A DNA stretch of 37,133 bases from assembly GCA_012728075.1 (NCBI GenBank), contig JAAYFV010000126.1:1-37133 (forward strand), read 5' to 3'. A program made the position numbers and the translations under genes. This DNA comes from Tissierellia bacterium (GTDB taxonomy: Bacteria > Bacillota > Clostridia > Tissierellales > Tepidimicrobiaceae). Within the stretch, counting starts at the first letter, position 1; every line of letters begins with the position of its first letter. The notes under the pieces were generated by a model. That model searched no databases, was not told where the DNA came from, and saw only the letters and a program-made list of their open reading frames with translations. Of the stretch, positions 16,943 to 25,961 are shown piece after piece.

Positions 16943-18700
16943 ATGAAAATAAACAAAAAAATGAAATTATTAATAACTTTGGTTATATCCACGTTATTAA
17001 TATCTATAGTAATATACTACTATGGAGATAACGATAATGTATATAATGAAATTTCGTATAAATCTTTTTTAAACTATGTAGAGAAAGGTTATATTTCAGA
17101 GATAAAACTAAATGATAAATCTCAACTTATAGGGAAATTTAGTGATGAAAAGAAATTTATCATAGATAATCCTCGAAGGGAAGATTTTAAAGAATATCTA
17201 CTATTACATGATGTAAAAGTAATAGAAGATGGGGAAAGAGATGTATTAAGTCAAGCAATTGGTCTTATACTATTTTTGGTACCAATAGGGCTATTAGCTT
17301 ATATAATGAATAAAAATGGTTCTAAACAAATAGAAAAAGAAATGGCTTATATGCTAGAGATGGATACTGAGAATAATTTATCAGATATAATTACTTTTAA
17401 TGATGTAGCAGGAAATGAAGAAGCTAAGGAATCGTTGAAGGAGTTAGTGGATTTTATAAGAGATCCAGAAAAGTATATAAAATATGGTGCCAGATTACCA
17501 AAAGGGGTATTATTATATGGGCCTCCAGGTACAGGGAAAACTTTATTAGCTAAAGCAGTAGCTGGAGAGGCAAAAGTTCCTTTTTATCCAGTTTCTGGTT
17601 CGGATTTTGTACAAGTTTATGCTGGACTTGGTGCAAGTAGAATAAGGGAGTTATTTAAAAAGGCAAAAGAACATGGGAAAAGTGTAATATTTATAGACGA
17701 AATTGATGCATTAGGGAAAAAACGTACAGGTGGTAATGGTCATGGAAGCAGTGAAGAAGGGGATAGAACACTAAATGCGTTGTTAACGGAAATGTCAGGA
17801 TTTAAAGGAAATGAAGGTATAATAGTGATGGCTGCCACCAATAGGATAGATACTCTTGATGATGCATTATTAAGACCTGGAAGATTTGATAGGCAGATAG
17901 AAGTGGGACTTCCAGATGTAAAGGCAAGACATGATATATTAAAACTTCATAGTCGAAACAAACCTTTATCAAAGGATGTGGATTTAAAAAAAGTAGCTTT
18001 AGAGACTATTTATTTTAGTGGAGCTAAATTAGAAAATCTGATGAATGAGTCTGCTATGCTAGCAGCTAAAAGAAGGGATAAATTTATTACCATGGAACAT
18101 ATAGATAAAGCATACTATACCATATTAGTTGGAGAAGAAAAAAGGGATAAAAGCAGTATATCCTTTGAAGATAAAAAGATTACAGCATTTCATGAAGCAG
18201 GACATGCTCTAGTGGCGAAAAAAGTATCAAATGTTAATAGAGTGACCAAGGTAAGCATTATTCCAAGCACAAAGGGTATGGGAGGATTTAGCTTGAATCT
18301 ACCCCCTGATAGGATGTATCAGACTAAAAAGGATATAATAACTAATATTAAGATAGCACTTGGAGGAAGAGCAGCAGAGGAATTGATATTTGGAAAGGAA
18401 AATATTACGACAGGGGCTTCTTCTGATCTTCAAAAGGCAACTGAAATGACCTTATCTATGATAGGTTCTTATGGTATGGATAATAAGGTAGGATTAGTGA
18501 GTTATGATGTAATATTAAATAGTAACTTAAATACGGACATATCTTTGATGGAAAGAACAAAAGAGTTATTGGACAATCTATATAGGGAAACTATGGAAAT
18601 ATTAGAAGAGAATATATATTATTTGGAAAAGATTGCAGGAAGATTATTGGAGAAGGAATCTATTGGAGAAGATGAATTAGATAGTATTATTGCTTGTTAA
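16943..18700 (+). CDS. FtsH-family membrane AAA+ zinc metalloprotease
   Basis: This 585-residue protein is anchored by two transmembrane helices (about 8-27 and 105-122) that flank an extracytoplasmic segment. The AAA+ module has Walker A GPPGTGKT (193-200), Walker B VIFIDE (248-253) and the SRH with RPGRFDR (311-317). The protease has HEAGH (417-421) and third zinc ligand Asp495 in ASSDLQKAT. These are the features of FtsH, which extracts and degrades membrane and soluble proteins. The aromatic pore loop is YAG (226-228) instead of the usual FVG. The protein is shorter than classic FtsH (610-650), and no tilS/hpt neighbours are present, so it is probably a second, divergent paralog. ATG follows GGAAGGAG. 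Confidence 0.93.
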   Translation: MKINKKMKLLITLVISTLLISIVIYYYGDNDNVYNEISYKSFLNYVEKGYISEIKLNDKSQLIGKFSDEKKFIIDNPRREDFKEYLLLHDVKVIEDGERDVLSQAIGLILFLVPIGLLAYIMNKNGSKQIEKEMAYMLEMDTENNLSDIITFNDVAGNEEAKESLKELVDFIRDPEKYIKYGARLPKGVLLYGPPGTGKTLLAKAVAGEAKVPFYPVSGSDFVQVYAGLGASRIRELFKKAKEHGKSVIFIDEIDALGKKRTGGNGHGSSEEGDRTLNALLTEMSGFKGNEGIIVMAATNRIDTLDDALLRPGRFDRQIEVGLPDVKARHDILKLHSRNKPLSKDVDLKKVALETIYFSGAKLENLMNESAMLAAKRRDKFITMEHIDKAYYTILVGEEKRDKSSISFEDKKITAFHEAGHALVAKKVSNVNRVTKVSIIPSTKGMGGFSLNLPPDRMYQTKKDIITNIKIALGGRAAEELIFGKENITTGASSDLQKATEMTLSMIGSYGMDNKVGLVSYDVILNSNLNTDISLMERTKELLDNLYRETMEILEENIYYLEKIAGRLLEKESIGEDELDSIIAC

Positions 18701-18730
18701 AAATTACTTTTTAAAACTTTAGGTGGTTAC

Positions 18731-18759
18731 TTGAATAATATATAAATAAAGGTTATAAT
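18731..18759 (+). promoter_or_regulatory. Strong sigma-A promoter of 6S RNA
   Basis: TTGAAT (18731-18736), a 17-bp spacer and a perfect TATAAT (18754-18759). The expected start site, around 18766, falls exactly where the 6S RNA closing stem begins. Confidence 0.8.
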
Positions 18760-18765
18760 ATTGAT

Positions 18766-18942
18766 GAGAAGTATTTCTGCGGTGTTCGTTAACCCAAATA
18801 ATTCAACCGACATAGAAAACACGGGAGTTCGAGTTCAGCAGTGTAGAACAGGCCTTAAATGGAAGTTCAAAGCTGTTGACAGGGCACCCACCTTGTAAGA
18901 GGCGGGTGTGAATTAATTGGGAGAACGGCACTGCGGTAATAG
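18766..18942 (+). ncRNA. ssrS: 6S RNA
   Basis: This is a noncoding transcript of about 180-200 nt that mimics an open promoter and sequesters sigma-A RNA polymerase. The 5' part ATTTCTGCGGTG and 3' part CACTGCGGTAAT pair in an 11-of-12 closing stem. The conserved TGTTCG near the 5' end and GAACGGCACTGCGG near the 3' end match the 6S consensus, and the internal region can form the long irregular helix with the central bubble. It has its own near-consensus promoter and an intrinsic terminator. No ORF crosses it in either strand. The exact ends are estimates; the mature 3' end may include part of the terminator stem (to about 18973). Confidence 0.87.
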
Positions 18943-18973
18943 AAAACCCTTAGGTTAAACCTGAGGGTTTTTG
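18943..18973 (+). terminator. Intrinsic terminator of 6S RNA
   Basis: AACCCTTAGGT and ACCTGAGGGTT form an 11-bp stem with one wobble, followed by TTTTTGT. Confidence 0.85.
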
Positions 18974-19037
18974 TATATTTATGATCTTTAAAGGTGATGA
19001 TAGATATTGATGAATTAATTGAAGGAGATGACTGAAT

Positions 19038-19280
19038 ATGAGAACCATATGCCCAGTTTGCAATGGATTATATAAGGTGGACTATAATTGTATAAATTGC
19101 AATGCTACTATGGTGGACAATGGGCCAGTGGTAAACTATATGGATGATTATAGCCCTTATCTATTAGATGATATAACTCATCTAGTAGATGGAGCAAGAA
19201 GGGATGAATGTGTTCATCTATATAGATGTCCAATTTGCAACGAGGAACAATTGCATTCTATTGAAAGAAAGAGGATTTAA
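19038..19280 (+). CDS. Small zinc-ribbon protein of unknown function
   Basis: This 80-residue protein has paired cysteines: CPVC (5-8), CINC (18-21) and CPIC (64-67), with an extra C58 and H60. This pattern fits two treble-clef/zinc-ribbon sites, one in the N-terminal half and one at the C-terminus. The middle is acidic (DDYSPYLLDD). I do not recognise a named family. ATG at 19038 follows GAAGGAG. The stop codon overlaps the stop of the convergent PHP gene by 3 bp through a TTAA palindrome, so the two genes share their 3' ends. No transcription terminator lies between them. Confidence 0.75.
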   Translation: MRTICPVCNGLYKVDYNCINCNATMVDNGPVVNYMDDYSPYLLDDITHLVDGARRDECVHLYRCPICNEEQLHSIERKRI

Positions 19281-20077
19281 GCTATATGTATAGGATATTT
19301 TTTTCTTTCTTTATATATATAAATATACTTAAATCCCACATCCCTTAATAATTTTTCTGCAAATTTGTAATCATATCCTATAAACTCAGGACTGTGGGCA
19401 TCAGAGCCAATTGTCAATATTTCTCCTCCTAGAGCTTTATACAAATTTAATATTTCCACTTTGGGATGGTAATATTCTAAACCATATTTTTTGCCAGCAG
19501 TATTAATTTCTATGCCTTTACCTTTTTCAATTATTAGATTTAATATTTTTCTTACTATAAATTCATATTCATCAAAATCTGGTAACGAAGAATCATCTTC
19601 AAAGTATCTATCAATATAGTCTATGTGACCTAGTATATCGAAGTTGTCAAAGGATTCAACACATTGGTATAGATATTCATAATACTCTATTAATGCATCT
19701 ATTGGTTTTTTATTATGAGTAAATTTGTCAAAATGTATATCCTTTCCCTCAATAGAATGAATACTCATCAATACGAAATCGAATGGGTTGTTGCTTATAA
19801 GCTTATCATATCTTTTGTTGAGATGAGGTTGCATTCCAATTTCAACTCCTGCTAGTATTTCAATATGATCTTTATATTTGTATTTAACTTGTTTTACTTT
19901 TTTAAAATAGTCATGGGTTCTAAAATCAATATCTATTTTGTTTACAGTAACATCATAATCAACATGATCTGTAAAACAAATACTTTTCATATTGTTTTTT
20001 ATGGCTCCTTTTACCATTTCTTCCATTAAATATTTGCAATCCATTGAAAAATCACTATGGACATGAAAGTCGTACAT
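19277..20077 (-). CDS. PHP-family phosphatase (histidinol-phosphatase HisJ-like)
   Basis: This is a 266-residue protein of the polymerase and histidinol phosphatase superfamily. Metal-binding residues are visible: the N-terminal HVHSD (5-9), TDHVD (36-40), GVEIG with a conserved Glu, SIHS, the GHIDYID block and the C-terminal GSDAHSP. The overall pattern and length match HisJ-type histidinol-phosphatases, which act on histidinol phosphate in histidine synthesis. No other his gene is present, so the substrate could be another phosphoester. The gene lies downstream of the ABC exporter genes but has its own candidate promoter. Confidence 0.85.
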   Translation of the reverse strand: MYDFHVHSDFSMDCKYLMEEMVKGAIKNNMKSICFTDHVDYDVTVNKIDIDFRTHDYFKKVKQVKYKYKDHIEILAGVEIGMQPHLNKRYDKLISNNPFDFVLMSIHSIEGKDIHFDKFTHNKKPIDALIEYYEYLYQCVESFDNFDILGHIDYIDRYFEDDSSLPDFDEYEFIVRKILNLIIEKGKGIEINTAGKKYGLEYYHPKVEILNLYKALGGEILTIGSDAHSPEFIGYDYKFAEKLLRDVGFKYIYIYKERKKYPIHIA

Positions 20078-20108
20078 TTACAACACCTCTGTTTTATCAA
20101 TTTAGACT

Positions 20109-20137
20109 ATTTTACTCTAAAAATTCAATTAAGTAAA
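20109..20137 (-). promoter_or_regulatory. Candidate promoter of the PHP-family gene
   Basis: On the minus strand TTTACT (20137-20132) and TAAAAT (20114-20109) are spaced by 17 bp, about 30 bp upstream of the start codon. Confidence 0.45.
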
Positions 20138-20141
20138 GAGC

Positions 20142-22163
20142 TTAAGCTTCGTAAAAAGATTCTTTATATTGAAGTTTATAAAGATCATAGTAAATTCCTT
20201 CATTTTCCAAAAGCTCTTGGTGATTTCCCATTTCTTTAATTACTCCGTTTTTTAGAACTATTATTTTATCAGAATTTTGAATAGTAGATAGTCTATGGGC
20301 TACGGCAATAGTAGTTCTTCCATGGATCAATTTTCCAAGAGCATCTTGAATTAGTAATTCTGTTTCAGTATCGATACTAGATGTGGCTTCGTCTAATATT
20401 AAAATACTTGGATTAAAAGCTAGGGTTCTAGCAAAAGCTAATAGTTGTCTTTCTCCTGCAGATAAAGTAGCTCCCCTTTCCATTACTGGTTCGTCGTATT
20501 GTTTAGGTAGTTTTTCTATGAAATGGTGAGCATTGACATATCTGGCTATCTTCTTTATTTCTTCATCGGAAATATTATAATTACTTAATCTAATATTATC
20601 TTTGATAGTACCTGTAAATAGAAATACATCTTGAAGTACTACGCCAATATGTCTTCTTAGTTCGTACTTATCATATTCTTTAATATTTATTCCATCTATC
20701 AATATTTCACCTTTTTGTATATCGTAAAATCGGGTTATTAAATTTATAATAGAAGATTTTCCTGCACCAGTAGCTCCTACAAAGGCAACTACTTCCCCAG
20801 GTTCAATTGTAAAACTTACGTCTTTTAATACCCAATTTTCCCCTTCATAAGCAAACCAAACGTTTTTAAACTCTATTTTACCTTTCAGGTTATTGATAGG
20901 TACTGGGTTATTTGTGTTTTCTATTTTATCCTTTTCATCTAAAATCATAAATATTCTTTCACTTGAAGCCATGGCAGCTTGAAGAATATTATATTTTTCA
21001 GTTAGATCCATTATTGGTTGGAAAAATTTCTGGAGATAGTCAATAAAGGCGTATAAAACTCCAAATTCAATATATCCAGAGATAACTTGCCCGCTACCAT
21101 AGTATATTAAAATAGCTAGACCTAAGGACCGAATTACTTCAATAGATGGCCTAAAGACAGCATGTATATTGACCTGTTTCTTTGCTGTATTTAAATAAGC
21201 AGTATTAATTTCATCAAAGTGTTTAGATATCTTCTCTTCCTTTTTAAATATTTGAATAGTTTTCATCCCAGTTATATTTTCATTTAATGTAGAGTTTATT
21301 TTAGCTAATTGTATTCTACCTAATCTATATACCTCTCTAATTTTATTTCTAAATATTATAGACGCTATAAGTATTAATGGTATTAAGGAAAAAGAAATTA
21401 AGGCTAATTTAAAGTTCATTTTAAGCATTACTATTATTATTCCCGCTAGTATAAATATATCTTTAAATAGATTAACCAAAACTTCAGTATACATCTCATT
21501 TAAAGTTTCTGTATCGTTAGTTACTCTAGTTACCAATCTACCTACAGGATTTTTATCAAAATAGGATATGGATAGGGATTGAATATGGCTATATAGATCT
21601 TGTCTAATATTAAATACAATCCTTTGGCTAGTATAATTTAATATATATACTTGTATATAATTTAATACAAAAGCTATTATGATGGCTATAAGGAATAGTA
21701 TCCCTATTTTTGTAATTCCATTTATATCCTGTTCTGTGAAACTTACATAATCATCTTTTGATAGGAGAAGACCTTGGGAATAATCTTTTTCACCATAATT
21801 GACTAGAAGATATTTATTATCTTTTTTAACCAATACCTTTTTAGGATTGTTGGATAGTCTGTCTATATCTTTATCACTTAAGCTATCTAATCTTATGTAT
21901 TTTTTGTCATTTAATATTGTACCATCTATAGGTTCTGATACATCAACTTCATACATAGGTTTTTTGTATCCATTTATATAATCATCTATAGTAATTTTTA
22001 AAAGATAAGGTCTTAGAAGTTCCAATCCAGTGATTATCATCATAAGTATTATAGTAATAATCAAATAATGCCAATAGGGTTTAGCATATGTTAATAATCG
22101 TCTCATTAATCTTGAATCATATGCTTTACCAAGAATTTCATCGTTATTATAGTGTTTACTCAT
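20142..22163 (-). CDS. ABC exporter half-transporter, catalytic subunit (BmrD/YheH-like)
   Basis: This 673-residue fused membrane/ATPase subunit has six transmembrane helices, with an extracytoplasmic insert of about 85 residues after the first helix, and a C-terminal nucleotide-binding domain. The NBD has Walker A GATGAGKS, a variant signature LSAGE, Walker B LILDE with the catalytic Glu, and AHR. Length, insert and partner match the BmrD/YheH half of the B. subtilis BmrCD multidrug exporter (673 residues). The substrate is unknown; drug or lipid efflux is the family expectation. The start was moved from 22178 to ATG at 22163, because GGGGAGG lies between them. It begins one base after the partner gene's stop, so the two are translationally coupled. 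Confidence 0.9.
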   Translation of the reverse strand: MSKHYNNDEILGKAYDSRLMRRLLTYAKPYWHYLIITIILMMIITGLELLRPYLLKITIDDYINGYKKPMYEVDVSEPIDGTILNDKKYIRLDSLSDKDIDRLSNNPKKVLVKKDNKYLLVNYGEKDYSQGLLLSKDDYVSFTEQDINGITKIGILFLIAIIIAFVLNYIQVYILNYTSQRIVFNIRQDLYSHIQSLSISYFDKNPVGRLVTRVTNDTETLNEMYTEVLVNLFKDIFILAGIIIVMLKMNFKLALISFSLIPLILIASIIFRNKIREVYRLGRIQLAKINSTLNENITGMKTIQIFKKEEKISKHFDEINTAYLNTAKKQVNIHAVFRPSIEVIRSLGLAILIYYGSGQVISGYIEFGVLYAFIDYLQKFFQPIMDLTEKYNILQAAMASSERIFMILDEKDKIENTNNPVPINNLKGKIEFKNVWFAYEGENWVLKDVSFTIEPGEVVAFVGATGAGKSSIINLITRFYDIQKGEILIDGINIKEYDKYELRRHIGVVLQDVFLFTGTIKDNIRLSNYNISDEEIKKIARYVNAHHFIEKLPKQYDEPVMERGATLSAGERQLLAFARTLAFNPSILILDEATSSIDTETELLIQDALGKLIHGRTTIAVAHRLSTIQNSDKIIVLKNGVIKEMGNHQELLENEGIYYDLYKLQYKESFYEA

Positions 22164-22164
22164 A

Positions 22165-23919
22165 TTAATCCTCCCCATATACTTTTTCTTCTAATAATTG
22201 CTTTTCATATAGATATCTATATAATCCGTCTATTTTTAATAGGGACTCATGATTTCCTCGTTCTATAATTTTTCCATTATCTAGCACTATAATTTGATCT
22301 GCATTTTTAACCGTAGATATTCTATGGCTAATTATTATAATAGTTTTTTCTCCCATCATATTTTCTAGATTATTAAGGATTTTCTCTTCTGTTTCGGTAT
22401 CTACGCTAGATAGACTATCATCTAATATTAAAATTGGTCCATCCTTTGCTATTGCTCGAGCTATAGCAATCCTTTGTTTTTGCCCCCCAGATAAGGTGAC
22501 ACCTCTTTCACCTAATATGGTATCGAATCCATTGGGAAATTCAATAATATTATCGTATACTTCAGCTACTTTAGCAGCAGATATTATTTGTTCATCGGGG
22601 ATTTTTTCATCAAAGGCAAATCCAATATTATCTTTTATAGATGATGAAAATAGGAAATTATCTTGGGGTACATAGCTAATATTATCTCTTAAGGATTTTA
22701 TTTGAATATTCTTTATATCGATATCATCTAATAAAATAGTGCCTTTATCTGTTTCATAAAGTCTCAATAACAAATTAACTATAGTGGTTTTACCACTACC
22801 AGTTCTTCCAACGATGGCCAAAGTATTTCCTTCTTCAATGGTAAAATTTATATCTTCTAGGACATAGGATTGACTGTTAGGATATTTAAAGTATACATTT
22901 TTAAATTCAATTTTTCCTTTGACATTTGTCAAGGGTACTGCATCATGGGAATCTACTATTTCAGGTTTTTCCTCTAATATAGCATTTATTCTTTCCATAG
23001 ATGCTATACCCCTCTGGATTATGTTGATGACAAAACCTATAGCCATCATAGGCCATATTAGTAGGCTTAAATAGTTGTTAAAGGCAATGAAATCTCCTAA
23101 GGATATGGTATCTAATATTACTAATTTGCTACCATATACTATTACTACTAAAAAACTAAGGGATGCTACAAATTGTATTAAGGGATGAAATATACCGGAA
23201 ACTTTTACTAATTCCATATTTTTCTCTAAATTATTTTTATTAGCAGAACTAAATTCTTCCAAAGCTAACTCCTCTTGTACGAAGGATTTTATAACTCGAA
23301 TTCCTGAAAAATTCTCCCTAGTAGTATCTGTAAAATTGGAGAAAGCTTCTTGAACCGATCGGAAACGTTTGTGTATAATTTTTCCAAACTTTCCTACTGC
23401 TATAGTAATAAATGGTAAAGTAAATAGAGCTATTATGGTTAATTTTAAGTTAGTGGTCTTAATCATCATTATTACAGATAATGTAGTTAAAAATATTGCA
23501 TCTACGAACATAATAATTCCTTGACCTAATGAAGCTCTTACAGCATCTATATCATTTGTAGCATGAGCCATTAAGTCCCCTGTACTATGAGTATTATAAT
23601 AGTTTGGTGATAAAGTAAGTAGATGATTAAACAACATATCCCTTAGGTGATATTCAAGCTTTCTAGAATTTCCAAATATATATATCCGCCAAAAGTATCT
23701 ACCTATGGCAATTATCAAGCCTGTTAGTAGTATAAGTATACAGTATTTTATCAATATTTGAAAAGTCAATAGCCCTTGCTGAAGGAGATTGGTAACGTCT
23801 CTAAGGATTTGGGGAACTAGGAGTTGCACTGCATCTATTAATATCAACCATATAATCCCAAAAAAATAGTTTAATTTATGTTCTTTAAAAAAATCTTTAA
23901 GGGTTCTAAAAGCTTTCAT
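22165..23919 (-). CDS. ABC exporter half-transporter, degenerate-site subunit (BmrC/YheI-like)
   Basis: This is a 584-residue partner of the next gene, with six transmembrane helices (about 15-320) and a nucleotide-binding domain. It has Walker A GRTGSGKT, a canonical LSGGQ signature, and Walker B LILDDS in which the catalytic Glu is Asp. In heterodimeric exporters the subunit with the non-catalytic Walker B contributes LSGGQ to the partner's active site. The reciprocal pattern here (LSAGE plus Glu in the partner) fits exactly one working ATPase site. The length matches BmrC/YheI (585 residues). ATG follows AGGAGG. It is first in the exporter operon, with a palindrome over its likely -10 box. 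Confidence 0.9.
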   Translation of the reverse strand: MKAFRTLKDFFKEHKLNYFFGIIWLILIDAVQLLVPQILRDVTNLLQQGLLTFQILIKYCILILLTGLIIAIGRYFWRIYIFGNSRKLEYHLRDMLFNHLLTLSPNYYNTHSTGDLMAHATNDIDAVRASLGQGIIMFVDAIFLTTLSVIMMIKTTNLKLTIIALFTLPFITIAVGKFGKIIHKRFRSVQEAFSNFTDTTRENFSGIRVIKSFVQEELALEEFSSANKNNLEKNMELVKVSGIFHPLIQFVASLSFLVVIVYGSKLVILDTISLGDFIAFNNYLSLLIWPMMAIGFVINIIQRGIASMERINAILEEKPEIVDSHDAVPLTNVKGKIEFKNVYFKYPNSQSYVLEDINFTIEEGNTLAIVGRTGSGKTTIVNLLLRLYETDKGTILLDDIDIKNIQIKSLRDNISYVPQDNFLFSSSIKDNIGFAFDEKIPDEQIISAAKVAEVYDNIIEFPNGFDTILGERGVTLSGGQKQRIAIARAIAKDGPILILDDSLSSVDTETEEKILNNLENMMGEKTIIIISHRISTVKNADQIIVLDNGKIIERGNHESLLKIDGLYRYLYEKQLLEEKVYGED

Positions 23920-23968
23920 AAGGACCTCCTAATTAAAAGTATTTCGACACTCAAAATAATATCTATAG

Positions 23969-24001
23969 TTTCTATTATAATAGAAAATAATTTATATTAA
24001 A
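23969..24001 (-). promoter_or_regulatory. Probable exporter promoter with 18-bp palindromic operator
   Basis: TTTCTATTATAATAGAAA (23969-23986) is a perfect 18-bp dyad with TATAAT at its centre on the minus strand. A weak -35-like TTTAAT (24001-23996) lies 16 bp upstream. A repressor bound here would cover the -10 box. The candidate regulator nearby is the MarR protein, which is an inference from proximity only. Confidence 0.5.
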
Positions 24002-24258
24002 GAGCAAAAGTTAATTAAAAGTAAAAAATTCATAATTTAGTATTAAATAAAGGATCCCTACTTATATAAAATTATAAAATATTTTAAGATTTTATTTACT
24101 TATTATATATACTGGTATAGGATTGTTTTAAACTTATAGCTTAGGGTATTCTATATTTAAAATTAAAGCCAATATTAGTTTTGTAAAGGAGATATATAAG
24201 AAAAAAGAGGGTATTTGTATTATTTGGTGAATTATATATAAAAGGAGTGTTAAAATTT
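24002..24258. other. AT-rich divergent intergenic region
   Basis: This stretch separates the exporter operon from the glycerophosphodiesterase gene. It holds a possible extended -10 (TGGTATAGG, about 24115) and AAGGAG before the ATG, but I see no convincing hairpin, riboswitch or small ORF. An AAAGGAG at about 24187 has no start codon after it. Confidence 0.4.
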
Positions 24259-24987
24259 ATGAATAGACCAATAATTTATGGGCATAGAGGTGCATCTCAA
24301 TATGCTCCAGAAAATACTTTTGCAGCTTATAAGAAGGCTATTGAAATGGGTGCTGATGGAATTGAAATAGATATTCATAAAAGCAAAGATGGCCATTTAA
24401 TAGTTTGTCATGATGAAAGGGTAGATAGGACTACTAATGGCAAGGGGTATATTAAGGATTTGACTCTGGAGGAGATAAATAGTTTAGATGGGGGTAGTTG
24501 GTTTTCTGAAGAGTTTCGCGGGGAAAAAATTCCTTTATTAGAGGAAGTATTGGAATTTGTGAAGAAGGAAAATATATTGTTGAATATTGAACTTAAAAAT
24601 GGACCTATATTTTATGATGGAATAGAAGAGGATCTTATTGAACTAGTTAAGGCTTTTAATCTAGTAGAACATACTATTATTTCTTCTTTTAATCATTATA
24701 GCCTTAATCATATTAAAAATATTGATAAACAATTTAAGATTGGTATACTATATATAGCAGGAATGATAGAACCTTGGGAATATGCAAAAAAAGTAGGGGC
24801 ATCCTATATACATCCCTTGTACTTGACCATAAATGAAGGAGTAGTTCTTAAAAGTCAAAAAAATGGTATTAAAGTAAATACTTTTACTGTCAATATAGAA
24901 GAAGAGATAGAATTGATGCAATCCTTTAAAGTGGATGGTATCATTACAGATTGCCCAGATGTATGCAAAAAAGTATTTCATATTTAA
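24259..24987 (+). CDS. Glycerophosphodiester phosphodiesterase
   Basis: This 242-residue GDPD-family enzyme hydrolyses glycerophosphodiesters to glycerol 3-phosphate and an alcohol. The active-site elements are present: GHRG (8-11), PEN (17-19), EID (36-38) and H51 in CHDERVDRTTNG. There is no signal peptide, so it is the cytoplasmic type that recycles deacylated phospholipid head groups. The track start is GTG at 24247, but that overlaps the AAGGAG site. ATG at 24259 gives the usual MNRPIIYGHRG start, although its spacing (12 nt) is long. It leads a probable operon with the lipid kinase 22 bp downstream, pointing to membrane-lipid turnover. Confidence 0.93.
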   Translation: MNRPIIYGHRGASQYAPENTFAAYKKAIEMGADGIEIDIHKSKDGHLIVCHDERVDRTTNGKGYIKDLTLEEINSLDGGSWFSEEFRGEKIPLLEEVLEFVKKENILLNIELKNGPIFYDGIEEDLIELVKAFNLVEHTIISSFNHYSLNHIKNIDKQFKIGILYIAGMIEPWEYAKKVGASYIHPLYLTINEGVVLKSQKNGIKVNTFTVNIEEEIELMQSFKVDGIITDCPDVCKKVFHI

Positions 24988-25009
24988 TAGCTGTGAAAGG
25001 TTGATGTTG

Positions 25010-25897
25010 ATGAATAAAGTAAAAGTTATATGTAATCCATCTTCTGGGAGACAGATAATCCAAAGAAGAATAGATTATTTGATAAGCTTGCTAATTAATG
25101 AAGGGTATACAGTAGCTAAATTCAATACAAAGAATAAAGATGATGCAATGTTGGAGACTATGAGGAGTTGTAAGGAGGATTGGGACTTTATCATAGCTTG
25201 TGGTGGGGATGGTACTGTAAACGAAGTAGCCAAAGGGATAGCTATGAGTGATAGGAAAATTCCTGTAGCTATTCTTTCAGCAGGTACGGTAAATGATTTT
25301 GCTAACCACATGGGATTGCCTAAAAATATGGATGAGTTTTTTGAGATGATAAAAAAAGAAAATATTAAGGGTGTAGACTTAGGTAGGGTAAACGATGAAT
25401 ACTTTGTCAATGTAGCTGCCTGTGGACTTTTAACAAATGTAGGCTATCAAGTACAACCAGAAGCTAAGGCTTTATTAGGTAGGATGGCATATTATATTGA
25501 AGGGGTAAAAGAAATACCAAAACAAAAGTTTCAACCTTTTAGAGTACGTTTTGAGTCAGAGGAGTATAATGAGGAAGAGGATATTCTGCTGTTTTTAATA
25601 TCTAATAGTGCTGCAATAGGTGGTTTTAAACATCTAGCTCCTGATGCTAGTGTATCCGATGGATACTTAGATGTAGTAATAATCAAAAAATCAGAAGTAG
25701 GGGATTTAGCTCAAATATTTATAAATATATTTAAAGGAGAACATGTAAATCATCCAAATGTTACATATTTTAAGACAAAAAAGCTTAAAGTAACTACAGA
25801 AGAGGAAATTACCATAGATATTGATGGAGAATATGGAGGTGTATTGCCTGCAGTTTTTGAAGTGGTGTCCAATCAGTTTAATATATTTGTACCTTAA
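25010..25897 (+). CDS. Diacylglycerol kinase-family lipid kinase (YegS/BmrU type)
   Basis: This is a 295-residue lipid kinase of the DagK catalytic family. The nucleotide-binding GGDGT (65-69) and GTVNDFA (92-98) motifs are intact, the N-terminus KVICNPSSG is typical, and the C-terminus has the usual lipid-kinase beta domain with IDIDGEYGG. It is expected to phosphorylate diacylglycerol or a similar lipid, working with the adjacent glycerophosphodiesterase in phospholipid cycling. The track start inside the upstream gene (24935) is rejected. ATG at 25010 follows GAAAGG with 9-nt spacing; the ATG six bases earlier is a less likely alternative. Confidence 0.93.
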   Translation: MNKVKVICNPSSGRQIIQRRIDYLISLLINEGYTVAKFNTKNKDDAMLETMRSCKEDWDFIIACGGDGTVNEVAKGIAMSDRKIPVAILSAGTVNDFANHMGLPKNMDEFFEMIKKENIKGVDLGRVNDEYFVNVAACGLLTNVGYQVQPEAKALLGRMAYYIEGVKEIPKQKFQPFRVRFESEEYNEEEDILLFLISNSAAIGGFKHLAPDASVSDGYLDVVIIKKSEVGDLAQIFINIFKGEHVNHPNVTYFKTKKLKVTTEEEITIDIDGEYGGVLPAVFEVVSNQFNIFVP

Positions 25898-25961
25898 TTA
25901 GAAGATAATGTTTTGTATTTTAAGTTTATTAATTAAGATAATTGGTTTGGAGGAGAATAAT

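Noticed and set aside
18701-19037. tmRNA, T-box or riboswitch in the ftsH/zinc-ribbon gap
   Set aside because: No tRNA-like domain or tag peptide and no T-box sequence; the closing stem and TGTTCG/GAACGG pattern fit 6S RNA better.
22100-22240. Possible frameshift splitting one ABC transporter
   Set aside because: Each ORF has its own six membrane helices and full ATPase domain, with its own ribosome binding site; they are a heterodimeric pair.
24002-24258. Small leader ORF or attenuator upstream of the ABC exporter or the GDPD gene
   Set aside because: The B. subtilis BmrCD leader suggested looking, but I found no ribosome binding site followed by a start codon and no paired hairpins.
24935-25009. 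N-terminal extension of the lipid kinase
   Set aside because: It reads through the end of the upstream GDPD gene, and ATG at 25010 has a better ribosome binding site and a family-typical start.
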